DNA from: Gemmobacter aquaticus
Lineage (GTDB): Bacteria > Pseudomonadota > Alphaproteobacteria > Rhodobacterales > Rhodobacteraceae
Direction of reading: 5' to 3'
DNA: 64,000 nucleotides
Assembly (NCBI RefSeq): GCF_007859075.1
Contig: NZ_VOAK01000020.1
Coordinates: forward strand, 248,001 to 312,000
The notes beneath the pieces are model-generated. The model did no database searches. It saw nothing but the letters and a program-made list of their open reading frames with translations, and was not told the DNA's origin. Positions 43,423 through 53,485 of this stretch are shown here, one piece after another (position 1 is the first letter of the stretch; each line of letters begins with the position of its first letter). A program made the translations under genes and the position numbers.

Positions 43423-44198
43423 CCGCCAGACCGCAAGACTGGAGCCCCGGAACCTACGCAAGGTTCCGGGGTTTGCGTTTGCGCCCGGCAATGGATTTGC
43501 TGGCGCAGGTCGGGGATCTGCCCGACGGGCCGGTCGTGGATCTGGGCTGCGGCGATGGCGCCGTTGGCCCTGCGCTTCGGCAGGCGTTTCCGGGGCGGCG
43601 GCTGATCGGGGTCGATAGCTCGCCTGCCATGCTCGCCCAGGCACGCGGCTATGACGCTCTGGTCGAGACCGACATCGCGACATGGCATCCGGCCGGGCGG
43701 CCTGCGCTGATCTTTTCCAACGCGGCCCTGCAATGGCTGGGCCGCCATTCGCAGCTGATGCCGCATCTGGCGCGGCTGCTGGTGGCGGACGGCGTTCTGG
43801 CCGTGCAGATGCCGGGTCAAAGCCTCGCACCGTCGCACGCCCTGCTGCGTGAAACCGCCGCGCGGCTGTTTCCAGATCACTTCGACTTTGCCGACTATCA
43901 ACCGCCGGTCGCAACGCCGGACGACTACTGGCGGATGCTGTCCTATCTGGGGCAGGTAAGCGCGTGGGAGACCACCTACCTGCAGCATCTTCCCGCGCAG
44001 GCCGAAGGGCATCCGGTGCGCGCCTTTACCGAAAGCACGGCGATGCGGCCTTTTCTTCAGCGCCTGACCGAGTCTGAGGCCCAACACCTGCGGTCAGCCT
44101 ATGATCTGGCGTTGGAAGTTGCCTATCCGCGCCTGCCCGACGGGGGTGTTCTGATGCCCTTCCGCCGCGTGTTCTTTGTTCTGCACGTCACGGGGTGA
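43419..44198 (+). CDS. tam: trans-aconitate 2-methyltransferase
   Basis: SAM-dependent methyltransferase of the Tam family, 259 residues, which methylates trans-aconitate, an inhibitor of aconitase. The SAM site is [20 protein letters not shown] (about residues 40-59). The Tam-type features are [20 protein letters not shown] at the start and [12 protein letters not shown]. The start overlaps the ftsH stop (ATGA). A small dyad (ACGTCAC / GTGACGT, 44185-44201) spans its stop codon. Confidence 0.9.
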   Translation: MTARPQDWSPGTYARFRGLRLRPAMDLLAQVGDLPDGPVVDLGCGDGAVGPALRQAFPGRRLIGVDSSPAMLAQARGYDALVETDIATWHPAGRPALIFSNAALQWLGRHSQLMPHLARLLVADGVLAVQMPGQSLAPSHALLRETAARLFPDHFDFADYQPPVATPDDYWRMLSYLGQVSAWETTYLQHLPAQAEGHPVRAFTESTAMRPFLQRLTESEAQHLRSAYDLALEVAYPRLPDGGVLMPFRRVFFVLHVTG

Positions 44199-44385
44199 CG
44201 TCCGCGGACCGCCGCCGCCCTGATCGCGCATCGCGTAGAGGCCCGCGCCATCAAGCGATCGGGGGCAAGGCGCAATTCCCGGCGCAAAACAGCGCACTGG
44301 TGTCGCAATTGGCCCGGTGAATGCCGCTTCCGGGCCGTAGCCTGCGGCGCAGGGACGGCGCACATGGCAATCGGGAGGATTACGG
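44199..44385 (+). promoter_or_regulatory. fhs upstream region
   Basis: 187 bp without a gene before fhs. It must contain the fhs promoter, but no convincing hexamers or known riboswitch were seen. The ribosome-binding site GGGAGG is eight bases before the start codon. Confidence 0.4.
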
Positions 44386-46062
44386 ATGGCTTTCAGGTCA
44401 GATATCGAGATCGCACGGGATGCGAAGAAGAAACCGATCCAGCAGATCGGCGAACGCCTGGGCATCCCGAGTGAACACCTGCTGCCCTATGGCCACGACA
44501 AGGCCAAGGTCAGTCAGGAGTTCATCGCCAGCCTGAAAGACAGGCCCGAGGGCAAGCTGGTTCTGGTCACCGCGATCAACCCGACGCCGGCGGGTGAGGG
44601 CAAGACCACAACCACCGTCGGGTTGGGTGATGGCCTGAACCGGATCGGCAAGAAGGCGGTGATCTGCATCCGTGAGGCCAGCCTTGGCCCGAACTTTGGC
44701 ATGAAGGGCGGTGCCGCCGGCGGAGGCATGTCCCAGGTCGTGCCGATGGAGGAGATGAACCTGCATTTCACCGGCGATTTCCATGCGATCACCTCGGCCC
44801 ACAACCTGCTGGCTGCGATGATCGACAACCACATCTACTGGGGCAACACGCTGGGCATCGATGAGCGCCGTGTGACCTGGCGGCGGGTGATGGACATGAA
44901 CGACCGCGCGCTCCGCGATATCGTCGTGAGCCTAGGTGGCGTGTCGAACGGCTTTCCGCGCCAGACGGGGTTTGACATCACAGTGGCGTCCGAGGTCATG
45001 GCAATCCTCTGTCTGTCGAACGATCTGGCGGATCTTCAGGAACGGTTGGGCCGGATCGTCGTGGCCTATACGCGGGACAAGCAACCGATCACCTGCCGCG
45101 ATATCAAGGCAGACGGTGCGATGACGGTGCTGCTGAAAGACGCGATGCAGCCAAACCTCGTGCAGACGCTGGAGAACAACCCCGCCTTTGTGCATGGCGG
45201 CCCGTTCGCCAATATTGCCCACGGCTGCAATTCGGTCATCGCGACGCGCACGGCGCTGAAGCTGGGTGAGTATGTGGTGACCGAGGCGGGGTTCGGCGCC
45301 GACCTCGGCGCTGAAAAGTTCTTTGATATCAAGTGCCGCAAGGCCGGGCTCAAACCATCAGTCGCGGTGATCGTGGCCACGGTGCGTGCGATGAAGATGA
45401 ACGGTGGCGTCGCCAAGGCCGATCTGGGGGCCGAGAACGTGGCGGCTGTGCAGAAGGGTTGCCCGAACCTTGGCCGTCACATCTCCAACGTGAAGGGCTT
45501 CGGGGTGCCGGTGGTTGTGGCGATCAACCATTTCCATTCCGACACCGAGGCCGAGATTCAGGCGGTCAAGGATTACGTCGCGGGGCAGGGGGCGGAGGCG
45601 ATCCTCTGCAGACATTGGGCGATGGGGGGCGAGGGCATCGAAGATCTGGCCCGCAAGGTGGTTCAACTTGCCGAAGCCGGTGCGTCGCATTTCGCGCCGC
45701 TTTACCCGGATGACATGCCGCTTTTCCAGAAGATCGAAACCATTGCGCGCCGTATCTATCACGCGGATGCCGTGATCGCCGACAAGGCGATCCGGGATCA
45801 GTTGAGAGTGTGGGAGGCCGCGGGCTATGGGAACCTGCCGATCTGCATGGCAAAGACGCAGTACTCGTTCTCGACCGACCCCAACCTGCGCGGGGCGCCG
45901 ACTGGCCACTCGGTCCCGGTGCGCGAGGTGCGGCTTTCAGCGGGGGCGGGCTTCATCGTGGTGATCTGCGGCGAGATCATGACGATGCCGGGCCTGCCCA
46001 AGGTTCCCTCGGCCGAGATGATCCGGCTGAACGATCAGGGGTTTGTCGAAGGGTTGTTCTGA
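44386..46062 (+). CDS. fhs: formate-tetrahydrofolate ligase
   Basis: ATP-dependent ligase that makes 10-formyl-THF from formate and THF, 558 residues. The P-loop is in [20 protein letters not shown] (about residues 65-84). Other signatures are [19 protein letters not shown] and [21 protein letters not shown]. Together with folD, two genes downstream, it links formate to 5,10-methylene-THF, the C1 supply for purines, formyl-Met and serine. Confidence 0.98.
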   Translation: MAFRSDIEIARDAKKKPIQQIGERLGIPSEHLLPYGHDKAKVSQEFIASLKDRPEGKLVLVTAINPTPAGEGKTTTTVGLGDGLNRIGKKAVICIREASLGPNFGMKGGAAGGGMSQVVPMEEMNLHFTGDFHAITSAHNLLAAMIDNHIYWGNTLGIDERRVTWRRVMDMNDRALRDIVVSLGGVSNGFPRQTGFDITVASEVMAILCLSNDLADLQERLGRIVVAYTRDKQPITCRDIKADGAMTVLLKDAMQPNLVQTLENNPAFVHGGPFANIAHGCNSVIATRTALKLGEYVVTEAGFGADLGAEKFFDIKCRKAGLKPSVAVIVATVRAMKMNGGVAKADLGAENVAAVQKGCPNLGRHISNVKGFGVPVVVAINHFHSDTEAEIQAVKDYVAGQGAEAILCRHWAMGGEGIEDLARKVVQLAEAGASHFAPLYPDDMPLFQKIETIARRIYHADAVIADKAIRDQLRVWEAAGYGNLPICMAKTQYSFSTDPNLRGAPTGHSVPVREVRLSAGAGFIVVICGEIMTMPGLPKVPSAEMIRLNDQGFVEGLF

Positions 46063-46122
46063 CGCACTTGCGCTCTGCCGGACAAGGGGCTACCTCGCGC
46101 TCAGCATCGCTGGAGGACCGGG

Positions 46123-46416
46123 ATGAGAGCCCCGCAAGACTGCCGGAACATGGCCGAACTGCGCACCGAGATCGACGCGCTGGATGGCCGCATCATTGAA
46201 CTGCTCGCGCGGCGTGTGGCCTATATCGACCGCGCCGCCGAGCTGAAGCCGGCCGAAGGCCTGCCCGCGCGGATCGACTCGCGGGTGGAAGAGGTCGTGC
46301 AACGCGTTCGCAGCCGGGCCGAGACCGAGGGGTTCGACCCCGTGCTGGCGGAACGGATCTGGCGCCAGTTGATCGACTGGTCCATCGCGCGTGAGGAACA
46401 GACGCTTGGCCGTTAG
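46123..46416 (+). CDS. AroQ-type chorismate mutase
   Basis: Small all-helical chorismate mutase domain protein, 97 residues. It has the pattern LRTEIDALDGRIIELLARRVAYIDRAAELK (given in part as RTEIDALDGRIIELLARR, about residues 14-31) with the catalytic Arg and Lys positions, and RVEEVVQRVRSRAETEGFDP further on. It probably converts chorismate to prephenate; a PchB-like isochorismate-pyruvate lyase activity is an alternative because of the small size. It is placed between fhs and folD, 60 and 66 bp from each; the reason for this linkage is not evident. ATG 46150 (MAELRTEID) is an alternative start. Confidence 0.87.
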   Translation: MRAPQDCRNMAELRTEIDALDGRIIELLARRVAYIDRAAELKPAEGLPARIDSRVEEVVQRVRSRAETEGFDPVLAERIWRQLIDWSIAREEQTLGR

Positions 46417-46482
46417 GCCGGGCAGTCAGGCAAGGTTTGGCATCCCGTCCACCCCGGCGGTGGGCGCATTCAGGAGACTGCA

Positions 46483-47373
46483 ATGACGGCGACCATCATC
46501 GACGGCAAGGCCTTCGCGGCAAAGGTGCGGGCGCAGGTCGCCGAACATGTCGCGCGGCTGCGCGAAGAGCAGGGCGTCCAGCCTGGTCTGGCGGTGGTTC
46601 TGGTGGGTGAAGATCCGGCGAGCCAGGTTTATGTCGCCTCCAAGGGCAAGCAGACGGTCGAGGTCGGCATGGCCTCGTTCGAGCACAAGCTGCCTGCCGA
46701 CACCTCTGAAGAGGTGCTGCTGAACCTGATCCGCCAGCTGAACGCCGACCCGAATGTGCACGGCATTCTGGTGCAACTGCCGCTTCCGGGGCATCTGAAT
46801 TCGGAACTGGTGATCAATTCGATTGACCCGGCCAAGGATGTGGACGGCTTCCATATCTCTAACGTGGGGCTTCTGGGCACCGGGCAGAAAAGCATGGTGC
46901 CCTGCACGCCGCTTGGCTGTCTGATGATGCTGCGCGACCACCACGGCAGTCTTGCAGGCATGAACGCGGTTGTGGTTGGCCGGTCCAACATCGTGGGCAA
47001 GCCCATGGCGCAGCTTTTGCTGGGCGACAGTTGCACGGTCACCATCGCGCATAGCCGCACGCGCGATCTGCCTTCGGTCTGCCGGGGCGCCGACATTCTG
47101 GTCGCGGCAGTGGGCCGGCCCGAGATGATCAAGGGGGACTGGGTCAAGCCCGGCGCCACGGTGATCGACGTGGGCATCAACCGGATTGAACGAGACGGCA
47201 AGACGCGGCTGGTGGGCGACGTGGATTTCGCGGCGGCAGCAACTGTCGCGGGGGCGATTACGCCTGTACCGGGCGGCGTGGGGCCGATGACCATCGCCTG
47301 CCTGCTGGCCAATACCCTGACCGCCTGCTGCCGCGCGCTGGCACTGCCCGAGCCGAAGGGCCTCACGGTCTGA
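46483..47373 (+). CDS. folD: bifunctional methylene-THF dehydrogenase / methenyl-THF cyclohydrolase
   Basis: NADP-dependent enzyme that interconverts 5,10-methylene-THF and 10-formyl-THF, 296 residues. The active-site stretch [20 protein letters not shown] has the catalytic Lys (near 54-56). [12 protein letters not shown] and the Rossmann motif [18 protein letters not shown] (about 164-181) are present, as is [15 protein letters not shown]. The stop codon abuts the stop of the convergent pdeM gene, forming TGATCA. Confidence 0.98.
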   Translation: MTATIIDGKAFAAKVRAQVAEHVARLREEQGVQPGLAVVLVGEDPASQVYVASKGKQTVEVGMASFEHKLPADTSEEVLLNLIRQLNADPNVHGILVQLPLPGHLNSELVINSIDPAKDVDGFHISNVGLLGTGQKSMVPCTPLGCLMMLRDHHGSLAGMNAVVVGRSNIVGKPMAQLLLGDSCTVTIAHSRTRDLPSVCRGADILVAAVGRPEMIKGDWVKPGATVIDVGINRIERDGKTRLVGDVDFAAAATVAGAITPVPGGVGPMTIACLLANTLTACCRALALPEPKGLTV

Positions 47374-48060
47374 TCATCGCGCCCTCTGCCCCCGCCCAAG
47401 GGCTGCGGCATAGGGGACTGCAAGCGCCCGCTGTCCGGTAAGGATCGCGAGCGCCCCGGCGCCCATCAGTGCGGCAAGTACCGGCGCATCGCAGGACAGC
47501 CCTCCGGTGTAGCGTCCATAGGCCGGCAGGATCAGGCGGTCCGGGTCCGATACCAGAAAGCAGGGGGCCGCCTGTCCCGCAAGCCGCGCCTTGGGATGAA
47601 AATGCCCCGAGACCTCGGCCCGCGCGTCCGGCGCCGCCTCGTGCCGGAAGGTCAGCGCGCCGATCGTTACCTCGGCACGGTGTATGCCACCAATCTGGCC
47701 TGGACCGGGATCGTGGTTGCCCTCGGCCCAGATCCATTCACGCCCGGCGATCAGCCGCGTGATCCACAGCCGGTCTGCCTCGGCCAGTTCACCTTGCGCC
47801 TCCATGTCGTCAAAGCTGTCGCCCAGACAGATCACGCTCCGCGGAGCATGGGTTTCGATATCCGCATCAAGCCGGGCGAGTGTCTCTGACGTCTCATAGG
47901 GTGGCAGCAATCCGCCGCCCCGGCGCGCGAGGCGCGCGGATTTGCCAAGATGCAGGTCCGAGACGACCAGCAGCCCCGCATCCGGCCAGAACAACCCGCC
48001 CGAGGGCAAGGCCAGCAGCGCGCATCCGGCAAAGGTGAAGGCGTGGCACGACATTGCCAA
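47374..48060 (-). CDS. pdeM: ligase-associated DNA damage response endonuclease PdeM
   Basis: Calcineurin-like metallophosphoesterase, 228 residues. Metal-binding motifs are DLHLGKSARL (about residues 35-44), GDSFDD (about 79-84), EGNHDPGP (about 112-119) and SGHFHPKA. The family is known from gene clusters with an ATP-dependent DNA ligase, an exonuclease and a large helicase, and is thought to act in DNA repair. Here it follows the helicase gene by 38 bp on the same strand. An alternative start is MSCHAFTF (48054). Confidence 0.92.
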   Translation of the reverse strand: MAMSCHAFTFAGCALLALPSGGLFWPDAGLLVVSDLHLGKSARLARRGGGLLPPYETSETLARLDADIETHAPRSVICLGDSFDDMEAQGELAEADRLWITRLIAGREWIWAEGNHDPGPGQIGGIHRAEVTIGALTFRHEAAPDARAEVSGHFHPKARLAGQAAPCFLVSDPDRLILPAYGRYTGGLSCDAPVLAALMGAGALAILTGQRALAVPYAAALGRGQRAR

Positions 48061-48098
48061 GCTGTGCCGCAGCGCAGGCCCAAGCGCAAGATGGTGCC

Positions 48099-50516
48099 TC
48101 AGGTCAGCCCCGCCGCCGCCATCAGCCGCGCGGCCTCGGCCTCGGCCAGACGCTGGCGCCCTTCACCTGCAACCGGAACGCGACCTGGCTCAAGCATCAG
48201 GGGGGCCGCAAAGGGCGTCACCCGGTCCAGCCGGTGCAGGTCGATCCGACCCTGAACCCGCGCCAGCAAGGCCTCGATCCGTCCGAAATCGACAAGGCCC
48301 CGCATCGCTTCCTGCCGCGTGACCTTTAGCAGCAGGTGATCGGGGTCGAACCGACGCAGCGTGTCGTAAAGGATGTCCGACGAAAACGTCGCCTGACGCC
48401 CGCTCTTGCGGCGACCCTGATGCTGACGCTCGATCAACCCGGCAATGATAGCCGTGGCGCGGAAGGTGCGTTTCATCACCGCGTTTCCGGCAAGCCAGCT
48501 TTCCAGACCATCGCGCAGCCCGGCGGCCTCCAGCAGGGGCGCAGCATTCAGCACCGGCTCCAGCCCCCAGATCAGCGTGGCGTGGTCTGTCGCCACAAAG
48601 CCAAGCGGGGCCAGCGCCCGGTCTTCCATCCGCTTGGTCATCAAAAGGCCCAGCGTTTGCTGCGCGTTGCGCCCGGCAAAACCGTAGACGCAAAGGTGCT
48701 CGCGTCCCTCGTGCGGAAAGCTCTCGCACAGCAGGCGGTTGGGCTGCGGCAGGCCCGAGACCTCGCGCTGCAGGGCAAGCCAGCGGGCGGTGTGGGCGGG
48801 CAGATCAGACCAGCTTTCGTGCTGCAAAAGGTCAAGGATGCGGTCTGACAGCTGGGTTGAGGTGGCGAATTTCGTCCCGCTGAACACCGCCACGCGCGGA
48901 TCGCGGCCGGGTTGCCTGCTGACTTCGACCGTCATTTCGCGCAAGCCTTCGTACCGCACGACCTCGCCGCCGATCAGGAAGGTGTCCCCTGCGGTCAGGG
49001 TGGCGGCGAAGCTTTCTTCAACCTCGCCCAATGGGGTTCCGCCCATCCGGCCCCTCAGCCGCACCTTCAGGGTTTCGATGTCAATGATCGTGCCAAGGTT
49101 CTGCCGGATCACAGCCGCCGTGCGCGGGTCGCGCAACTGCCAATGCCCGTTCCGCAGGATCAGGCGCTGCCAGCGATCATAGGCGCGCAGCGCGTAGCCG
49201 CCGGTTGCGCAGAACTCCAGACAGGCGTCAAAATCGGCGCGGGTCAGCCCGGCATAGGGGCCCGCGGTGGTGACCTCGGCATAAAGCGCATCGGCATCGA
49301 ACGGGCCGGCGCAGGCCGTGGCCAGAATGTGCTGGCACAAGACGTCAAGCCCACCCGGCCCACGCGGCTCTCCATCCAGCGCACGGGCGCGGACGGCGTC
49401 GATTGCGGCGTGGCATTCGATCACTTCCCAGCGGTTTGCAGGCACCAGCAGCGCCTTTGACGGCGCGTTGTAGCGGTGATTGGCCCGCCCGATCCGCTGC
49501 ACCAGACGCTTGACGTTGCGCGGCGCGCCAACCTGGATCACCAGATCCACGTCCCCCCAGTCGATCCCCAGATCCAGCGTTCCCGTGCAGACCACGGCAC
49601 GCAATTGCCCGGCCGTCATTGCCGCCTCGACCTTTGCGCGCGCCTCGCGCGAGAGCGAACCGTGGTGGATGGCAATGGGCAAGCCGTCATCGTTCGCAAG
49701 CCACAGGTGGTGGAAGAAGATCTCGGCCTGCGCCCGCGTGTTGTGAAAGATCAACGTCGTCCGGTGCTGCCGGACCTGATCCAGCACCGCCGGGATCGCA
49801 TGGCGCCCGCCGCCACCCGCCCAGGGAGGGGGATGGCCGGTCTCGAGCATGGCAATGTCCGGCGCGGGGCCGGGATCAGCCAGAAGGACCCGTGTGTCCT
49901 GCCCCAGAAAACGCCCGAGCGCAGGCGGGTCCTCGACCGTGGCCGAAAGCCCGACACGTCGCACGCCCGGCGCAAGCGCCGACAGCCGCGACAGCCCCAG
50001 CATCAACTGATCGCCCCGTTTGCTTTCGGCAATCGCGTGCAACTCATCCACGATAACCCGCCGCACCCCGGCAAAGATCCGCGGCGCCTCCTCATAACTC
50101 AAGAGCAGCGCAAGGCTTTCGGGCGTGGTCAGCAGGATATGCGGCGGATCAACCCGCTGCCTGCGCCGCTGCGTGGCGCCGGTATCGCCGGTACGGTCCT
50201 CCACCCGGATCGCAAGCCCCGCGCCCTCGATCGGCCGCAGAAGATTGCGCCGGATATCCGTAGCAAGCGCCTTCAGCGGAGAGATGTAGATCGTGTGCAA
50301 GCCCGGACGCGGGTCGCGCGCAATCTCGGCCAGCGAGGGCAGGAAACCCGCAAGCGTCTTCCCGCCGCCCGTGGGTGCTATCAGCAGCGCCGAGGGTGCA
50401 TCCGCCTGATCCAGCATTGCGCGCTGATGCGGGTGCAGGTCCCAGCCCTGGGCATCCAGCCAGTCAGCCAGTGCATCGGGCAGTACATCGGGCAGTGCAT
50501 CGGGAAGCGCGATCAT
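48099..50516 (-). CDS. ligase-associated DNA damage response DEXH-box helicase (Lhr-like)
   Basis: Superfamily 2 helicase of about 805 residues. Walker A is APTGGGKTLAGFLP (about residues 48-61), the DEXH box is VIVDELHAIAESKRG, and the C-terminal helicase domain has QRIGRANHRYNAPS. A DEAD-associated C-terminal region follows, with SVREMTVEVSRQPG-like residues seen here as GLREMTVEVSRQPG. The start MIALPDALPDVLPDALADWL contains three LPDA/LPDV repeats. ATG 50561 and 50702 are alternatives; none has a clear ribosome-binding site. The usual partner ligase and exonuclease genes are not adjacent. Confidence 0.92.
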   Translation of the reverse strand: MIALPDALPDVLPDALADWLDAQGWDLHPHQRAMLDQADAPSALLIAPTGGGKTLAGFLPSLAEIARDPRPGLHTIYISPLKALATDIRRNLLRPIEGAGLAIRVEDRTGDTGATQRRRQRVDPPHILLTTPESLALLLSYEEAPRIFAGVRRVIVDELHAIAESKRGDQLMLGLSRLSALAPGVRRVGLSATVEDPPALGRFLGQDTRVLLADPGPAPDIAMLETGHPPPWAGGGGRHAIPAVLDQVRQHRTTLIFHNTRAQAEIFFHHLWLANDDGLPIAIHHGSLSREARAKVEAAMTAGQLRAVVCTGTLDLGIDWGDVDLVIQVGAPRNVKRLVQRIGRANHRYNAPSKALLVPANRWEVIECHAAIDAVRARALDGEPRGPGGLDVLCQHILATACAGPFDADALYAEVTTAGPYAGLTRADFDACLEFCATGGYALRAYDRWQRLILRNGHWQLRDPRTAAVIRQNLGTIIDIETLKVRLRGRMGGTPLGEVEESFAATLTAGDTFLIGGEVVRYEGLREMTVEVSRQPGRDPRVAVFSGTKFATSTQLSDRILDLLQHESWSDLPAHTARWLALQREVSGLPQPNRLLCESFPHEGREHLCVYGFAGRNAQQTLGLLMTKRMEDRALAPLGFVATDHATLIWGLEPVLNAAPLLEAAGLRDGLESWLAGNAVMKRTFRATAIIAGLIERQHQGRRKSGRQATFSSDILYDTLRRFDPDHLLLKVTRQEAMRGLVDFGRIEALLARVQGRIDLHRLDRVTPFAAPLMLEPGRVPVAGEGRQRLAEAEAARLMAAAGLT

Positions 50517-50717
50517 GCTGGAAGGATAGGGTTTTTCCCACGCCCGGAAAGCCCAATTCATTCTGGCCCAACTACCTAGGGGGTTCGAGGCAGACCCCCG
50601 GTCTGCCCTTCGCCGGGCGCCGATCCTTCGGTCCAGATCCCCCGGTTCCGGATATCTCGGCAGGCGGGTCAAACCCTCAGGCTTGCATGACAGGCAGTGC
50701 ACGGCTAATCCCGAGAC
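50517..50717. other. divergent intergenic region helicase / ymdB-like
   Basis: 201 bp between divergent start codons. It contains the dyad GCAGAC-CCCCG-GTCTGC (50590-50606) and must carry both promoters. No SOS-box-like GTTC/GAAC repeat was found, despite the repair gene. Confidence 0.4.
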
Positions 50718-51530
50718 ATGAAACTTCTATTTCTTGGCGATGTGATGGGGCGCGCCGGTCGCGCCGCCATCATCGAGCGGCTCCCTGGCCTGCGGGCTGA
50801 GTGGGGTCTCGATTTCGTGGTGGTCAATGGCGAGAATGCCTCGTCCGGGGCAGGGCTGACGGCTGAACATGCCAAGGCACTGCTGGCCGCGGGGGCCGAT
50901 TGCCTGACCTTGGGCGATCATGCCTTCGATCAGAAGGACATGCTCTCTATCATAGAGCAGGAGCCCCGCATCATCCGCCCCTTGAACTTTGCCAAGCTGG
51001 CACCGGGCAAGGGGCACCGGCTCTACTCGGACGCGCGCGGGCGCAAGGTGCTTGTCGCGCAGGTGCTGGGGCAGGTCTTCATGAAGCGGCCGTTCGATGA
51101 CCCGTTCTCGGCCATCGACACCGCGCTCAAGACCCATCCACTGGGTGGGGTGGCGCAGGCGACAATCGTCGATATGCACTGTGAGGCCACGAGCGAGAAG
51201 ATGGCGATGGGCCATTGGTGCGATGGACGTGCGAGCCTTGTTGTGGGCACCCATACCCATGTGCCTACGGGTGATGCACAGATCCTGCAGGGTGGCACAG
51301 CCTACCTGACTGATGCCGGGATGTGCGGGGATTACAACTCCATCATTGGCATGGAAAAGCTGGAGCCCATGCGGCGGTTTGTGACCGGCATGCCGAAAGA
51401 GCGGTTTACCCCCGCCAACGGACCTGCCACGCTGTCGGGCGTCTATGTGGAGACCGATGACCGCACCGGCAAGGCGCTGGCTGTGAAGATGATCCGCATC
51501 GGCGGTCGCTTGCAGGAAGCCCGCCCTTGA
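50718..51530 (+). CDS. YmdB-family metallophosphoesterase
   Basis: 270-residue calcineurin-like phosphoesterase of the TIGR00282/YmdB family, which in Bacillus acts as a 2',3'-cyclic nucleotide phosphodiesterase. Metal motifs are FLGDVMGRAGR (about residues 5-15), VVNGENASSG (about 36-45), LGDHAFDQKD (about 66-75) and VGTHTHVPTGDA (about 176-187). The third motif reads GDH where many Firmicutes have GNH; this variant seems usual in alphaproteobacteria. DAGMCGDYNSIIGM is also typical. It stands alone in front of the SLC13 gene. Confidence 0.92.
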   Translation: MKLLFLGDVMGRAGRAAIIERLPGLRAEWGLDFVVVNGENASSGAGLTAEHAKALLAAGADCLTLGDHAFDQKDMLSIIEQEPRIIRPLNFAKLAPGKGHRLYSDARGRKVLVAQVLGQVFMKRPFDDPFSAIDTALKTHPLGGVAQATIVDMHCEATSEKMAMGHWCDGRASLVVGTHTHVPTGDAQILQGGTAYLTDAGMCGDYNSIIGMEKLEPMRRFVTGMPKERFTPANGPATLSGVYVETDDRTGKALAVKMIRIGGRLQEARP

Positions 51531-51683
51531 TTGCGCAAAGGACAGGCACAGTCTTCCGCCCGTGCCACTATCTAAGGAGTTTCTTCCCTTTTCCGGCGCC
51601 TGCGCAGAAGATCCGGCACGAATCCTTTGCCAGATTGGCAAGAATTATCTACTAGGTTTGTCGAGTTTAAGGACGGGGGACGT

Positions 51684-53468
51684 ATGCTCGGCATCGAATT
51701 GGCGCAGGAAACCCAGACCTACGTCGCCATCGGGATCATGCTCTCGATGTTCGCCTTGTTCGTGCGCGAGACCTTTCCGGTCGAGGTAACGGCAATCCTT
51801 GGCGCGGCGGCCATGATCTTTCTGGGCATCCTGCCCGAAAAGGAAGCGCTCGGCGTTCTGTCGAACAATGCACCCTGGACGATCGCCCTTATGTTCATGG
51901 TGATGGGCGGCCTGGTGCGCACCGGCGCTGTGGAAATGCTGATCGGCATGGTCGAGGCGCATGTCGGCAACCGGCCCAAGGTCACCATCGCGGCCCTGTT
52001 CATCTTTGTGGCACTTGCCTCATCGATCATGAACAACACCCCACTTGTGGCGGTGATGATCCCCGTCGTCATCCAGATCGCAGCCCGCATCGGAAGCGTG
52101 CCCTCCAAGCTTCTGATCCCGCTAAGCCATATGACCGTGCTGGGCGGCATGATCTCGTTGATTGGGACATCGACGAACCTTCTGGTCGATGGCGCCGCGC
52201 ACAAGGCGGGTCTTGATCACTTTGGCCTCTTCGAGATTGCTCCCCTCGGCTTTGCGGTGGTGATCGTCGGCGGAATCTATCTTGCGACAATCGGGCGTCA
52301 TCTTCTGCCCGAACGCCAGTCGATGGCCTCGCTTCTGGGTGATCGCAAGCGGATGAAATACTTCACCGAGGTGGCGATCCCCGAGGATTCGGTGCTGGTG
52401 GGCAAGCCGGTGCTTGAGGTGCAGCAGTTCAAACGCTCGGGCGTTCGGGTGATCGACGTGCTGCGCGGTGACCTGTCGCTGCGGCGCGACCTGCAATCGG
52501 CCGTGCTGGAACCGGGTGACCGCGTGGTGTTGCGCACCGAGATGACCGAGCTTCTGGACATGCAGAACCGCAAGGAGATGCGTCTGGCCGACAAGCTGTC
52601 GTCGGTTGCAACAGAGACGGTCGAGGTTCTGATCACACCGGGTTGCCGGATGGTCGGGCGGTCCCTGGGCGAGATGCGCCTGCGCCGCCGTTATGGCGTG
52701 TATGTTCTTGCGGCGCACCGGCGTAGCCAGAACATTGGCAGACAGCTGGACGAATTGGTCGTGCAGGTCGGCGACACGCTGCTTCTGGAAGGTGCGCTGG
52801 AAGATATCAAGCGACTGGCTGATGACATGGAGATGGTGGATGTCAGCCATCCCAAGCAACAGGCCTATCGCCGGGGCAAGGCCCCCATTGCGATCGGGGC
52901 GCTGCTGTTCGTCGTTGTCCTGTCGTCGCTTGAGGTGGCGCCGATCTACACGCTGGGCTTTTTCGCCGTCGCAGTCATCCTTCTGACGCGCTGCATCGAC
53001 AGCGATGAGGCGCTTGGCTTTGTCGACGGGCGTCTGATGGCGATGATCTTTGCCATGCTGGCCGTGGGCGAGGGGCTGGACCGCTCGGGCGCGGTCGAGT
53101 TGATCGTGACCAATGTGCGCCCGCTGATGGAGGGGCTGCCACCCTTTGGCATGATCCTTGCGGTCTACCTGCTTGGTGTCATCCTGACGGAGTTTCTGTC
53201 GAACAACGCGGTTGCCGTGATCTACACCCCCATCGCGATAGAGCTTGCCCGCCAATTGGGCGTCGACCCGCGGCCCTTCGTGGTGGCGGTGATGTTCTCG
53301 TCCACCCTCGCCTTCGCGACGCCCGTGGGTTATCAGACCAACATGATGGTCTATGGGCCGGGTGGCTACAAGTTCCTCGACTTTACCAAAGTCGGCCTGC
53401 CTCTGAACATCATCACCTGGCTGGTCTGTTCGGCGCTGATCCCGCTGATCTGGCCGCTCTACCCTTGA
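51684..53468 (+). CDS. SLC13-family transporter with RCK_C domains
   Basis: Inner-membrane anion permease of the CitMHS/DASS type, about 594 residues. The first membrane half (about 1-210) has SSIMNNTPLVAVMIPVV and IGTSTNLLVDG. Two cytoplasmic TrkA-C/RCK_C domains follow (about residues 215-300 and 320-400). The second membrane half has FLSNNAVAVIYTPIAIELA and TPVGYQTNMMVYGPGGY, the matching inverted-repeat motifs. Substrates of this architecture include sulfate and dicarboxylates; the sequence does not decide. The start MLGIELAQETQ is preceded by GGGGGA. Confidence 0.9.
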   Translation: MLGIELAQETQTYVAIGIMLSMFALFVRETFPVEVTAILGAAAMIFLGILPEKEALGVLSNNAPWTIALMFMVMGGLVRTGAVEMLIGMVEAHVGNRPKVTIAALFIFVALASSIMNNTPLVAVMIPVVIQIAARIGSVPSKLLIPLSHMTVLGGMISLIGTSTNLLVDGAAHKAGLDHFGLFEIAPLGFAVVIVGGIYLATIGRHLLPERQSMASLLGDRKRMKYFTEVAIPEDSVLVGKPVLEVQQFKRSGVRVIDVLRGDLSLRRDLQSAVLEPGDRVVLRTEMTELLDMQNRKEMRLADKLSSVATETVEVLITPGCRMVGRSLGEMRLRRRYGVYVLAAHRRSQNIGRQLDELVVQVGDTLLLEGALEDIKRLADDMEMVDVSHPKQQAYRRGKAPIAIGALLFVVVLSSLEVAPIYTLGFFAVAVILLTRCIDSDEALGFVDGRLMAMIFAMLAVGEGLDRSGAVELIVTNVRPLMEGLPPFGMILAVYLLGVILTEFLSNNAVAVIYTPIAIELARQLGVDPRPFVVAVMFSSTLAFATPVGYQTNMMVYGPGGYKFLDFTKVGLPLNIITWLVCSALIPLIWPLYP

Positions 53469-53485
53469 CGCGGAGAACACGCGCG

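Noticed and set aside
44199-44385. Possible folate or glycine riboswitch before fhs
   Set aside because: No conserved riboswitch core could be found by eye; only short GC dyads are present.
50940-50970. YmdB-like protein with GDH instead of GNH as a broken active site
   Set aside because: The variant appears to be usual in alphaproteobacterial members, so it is not evidence of inactivation.
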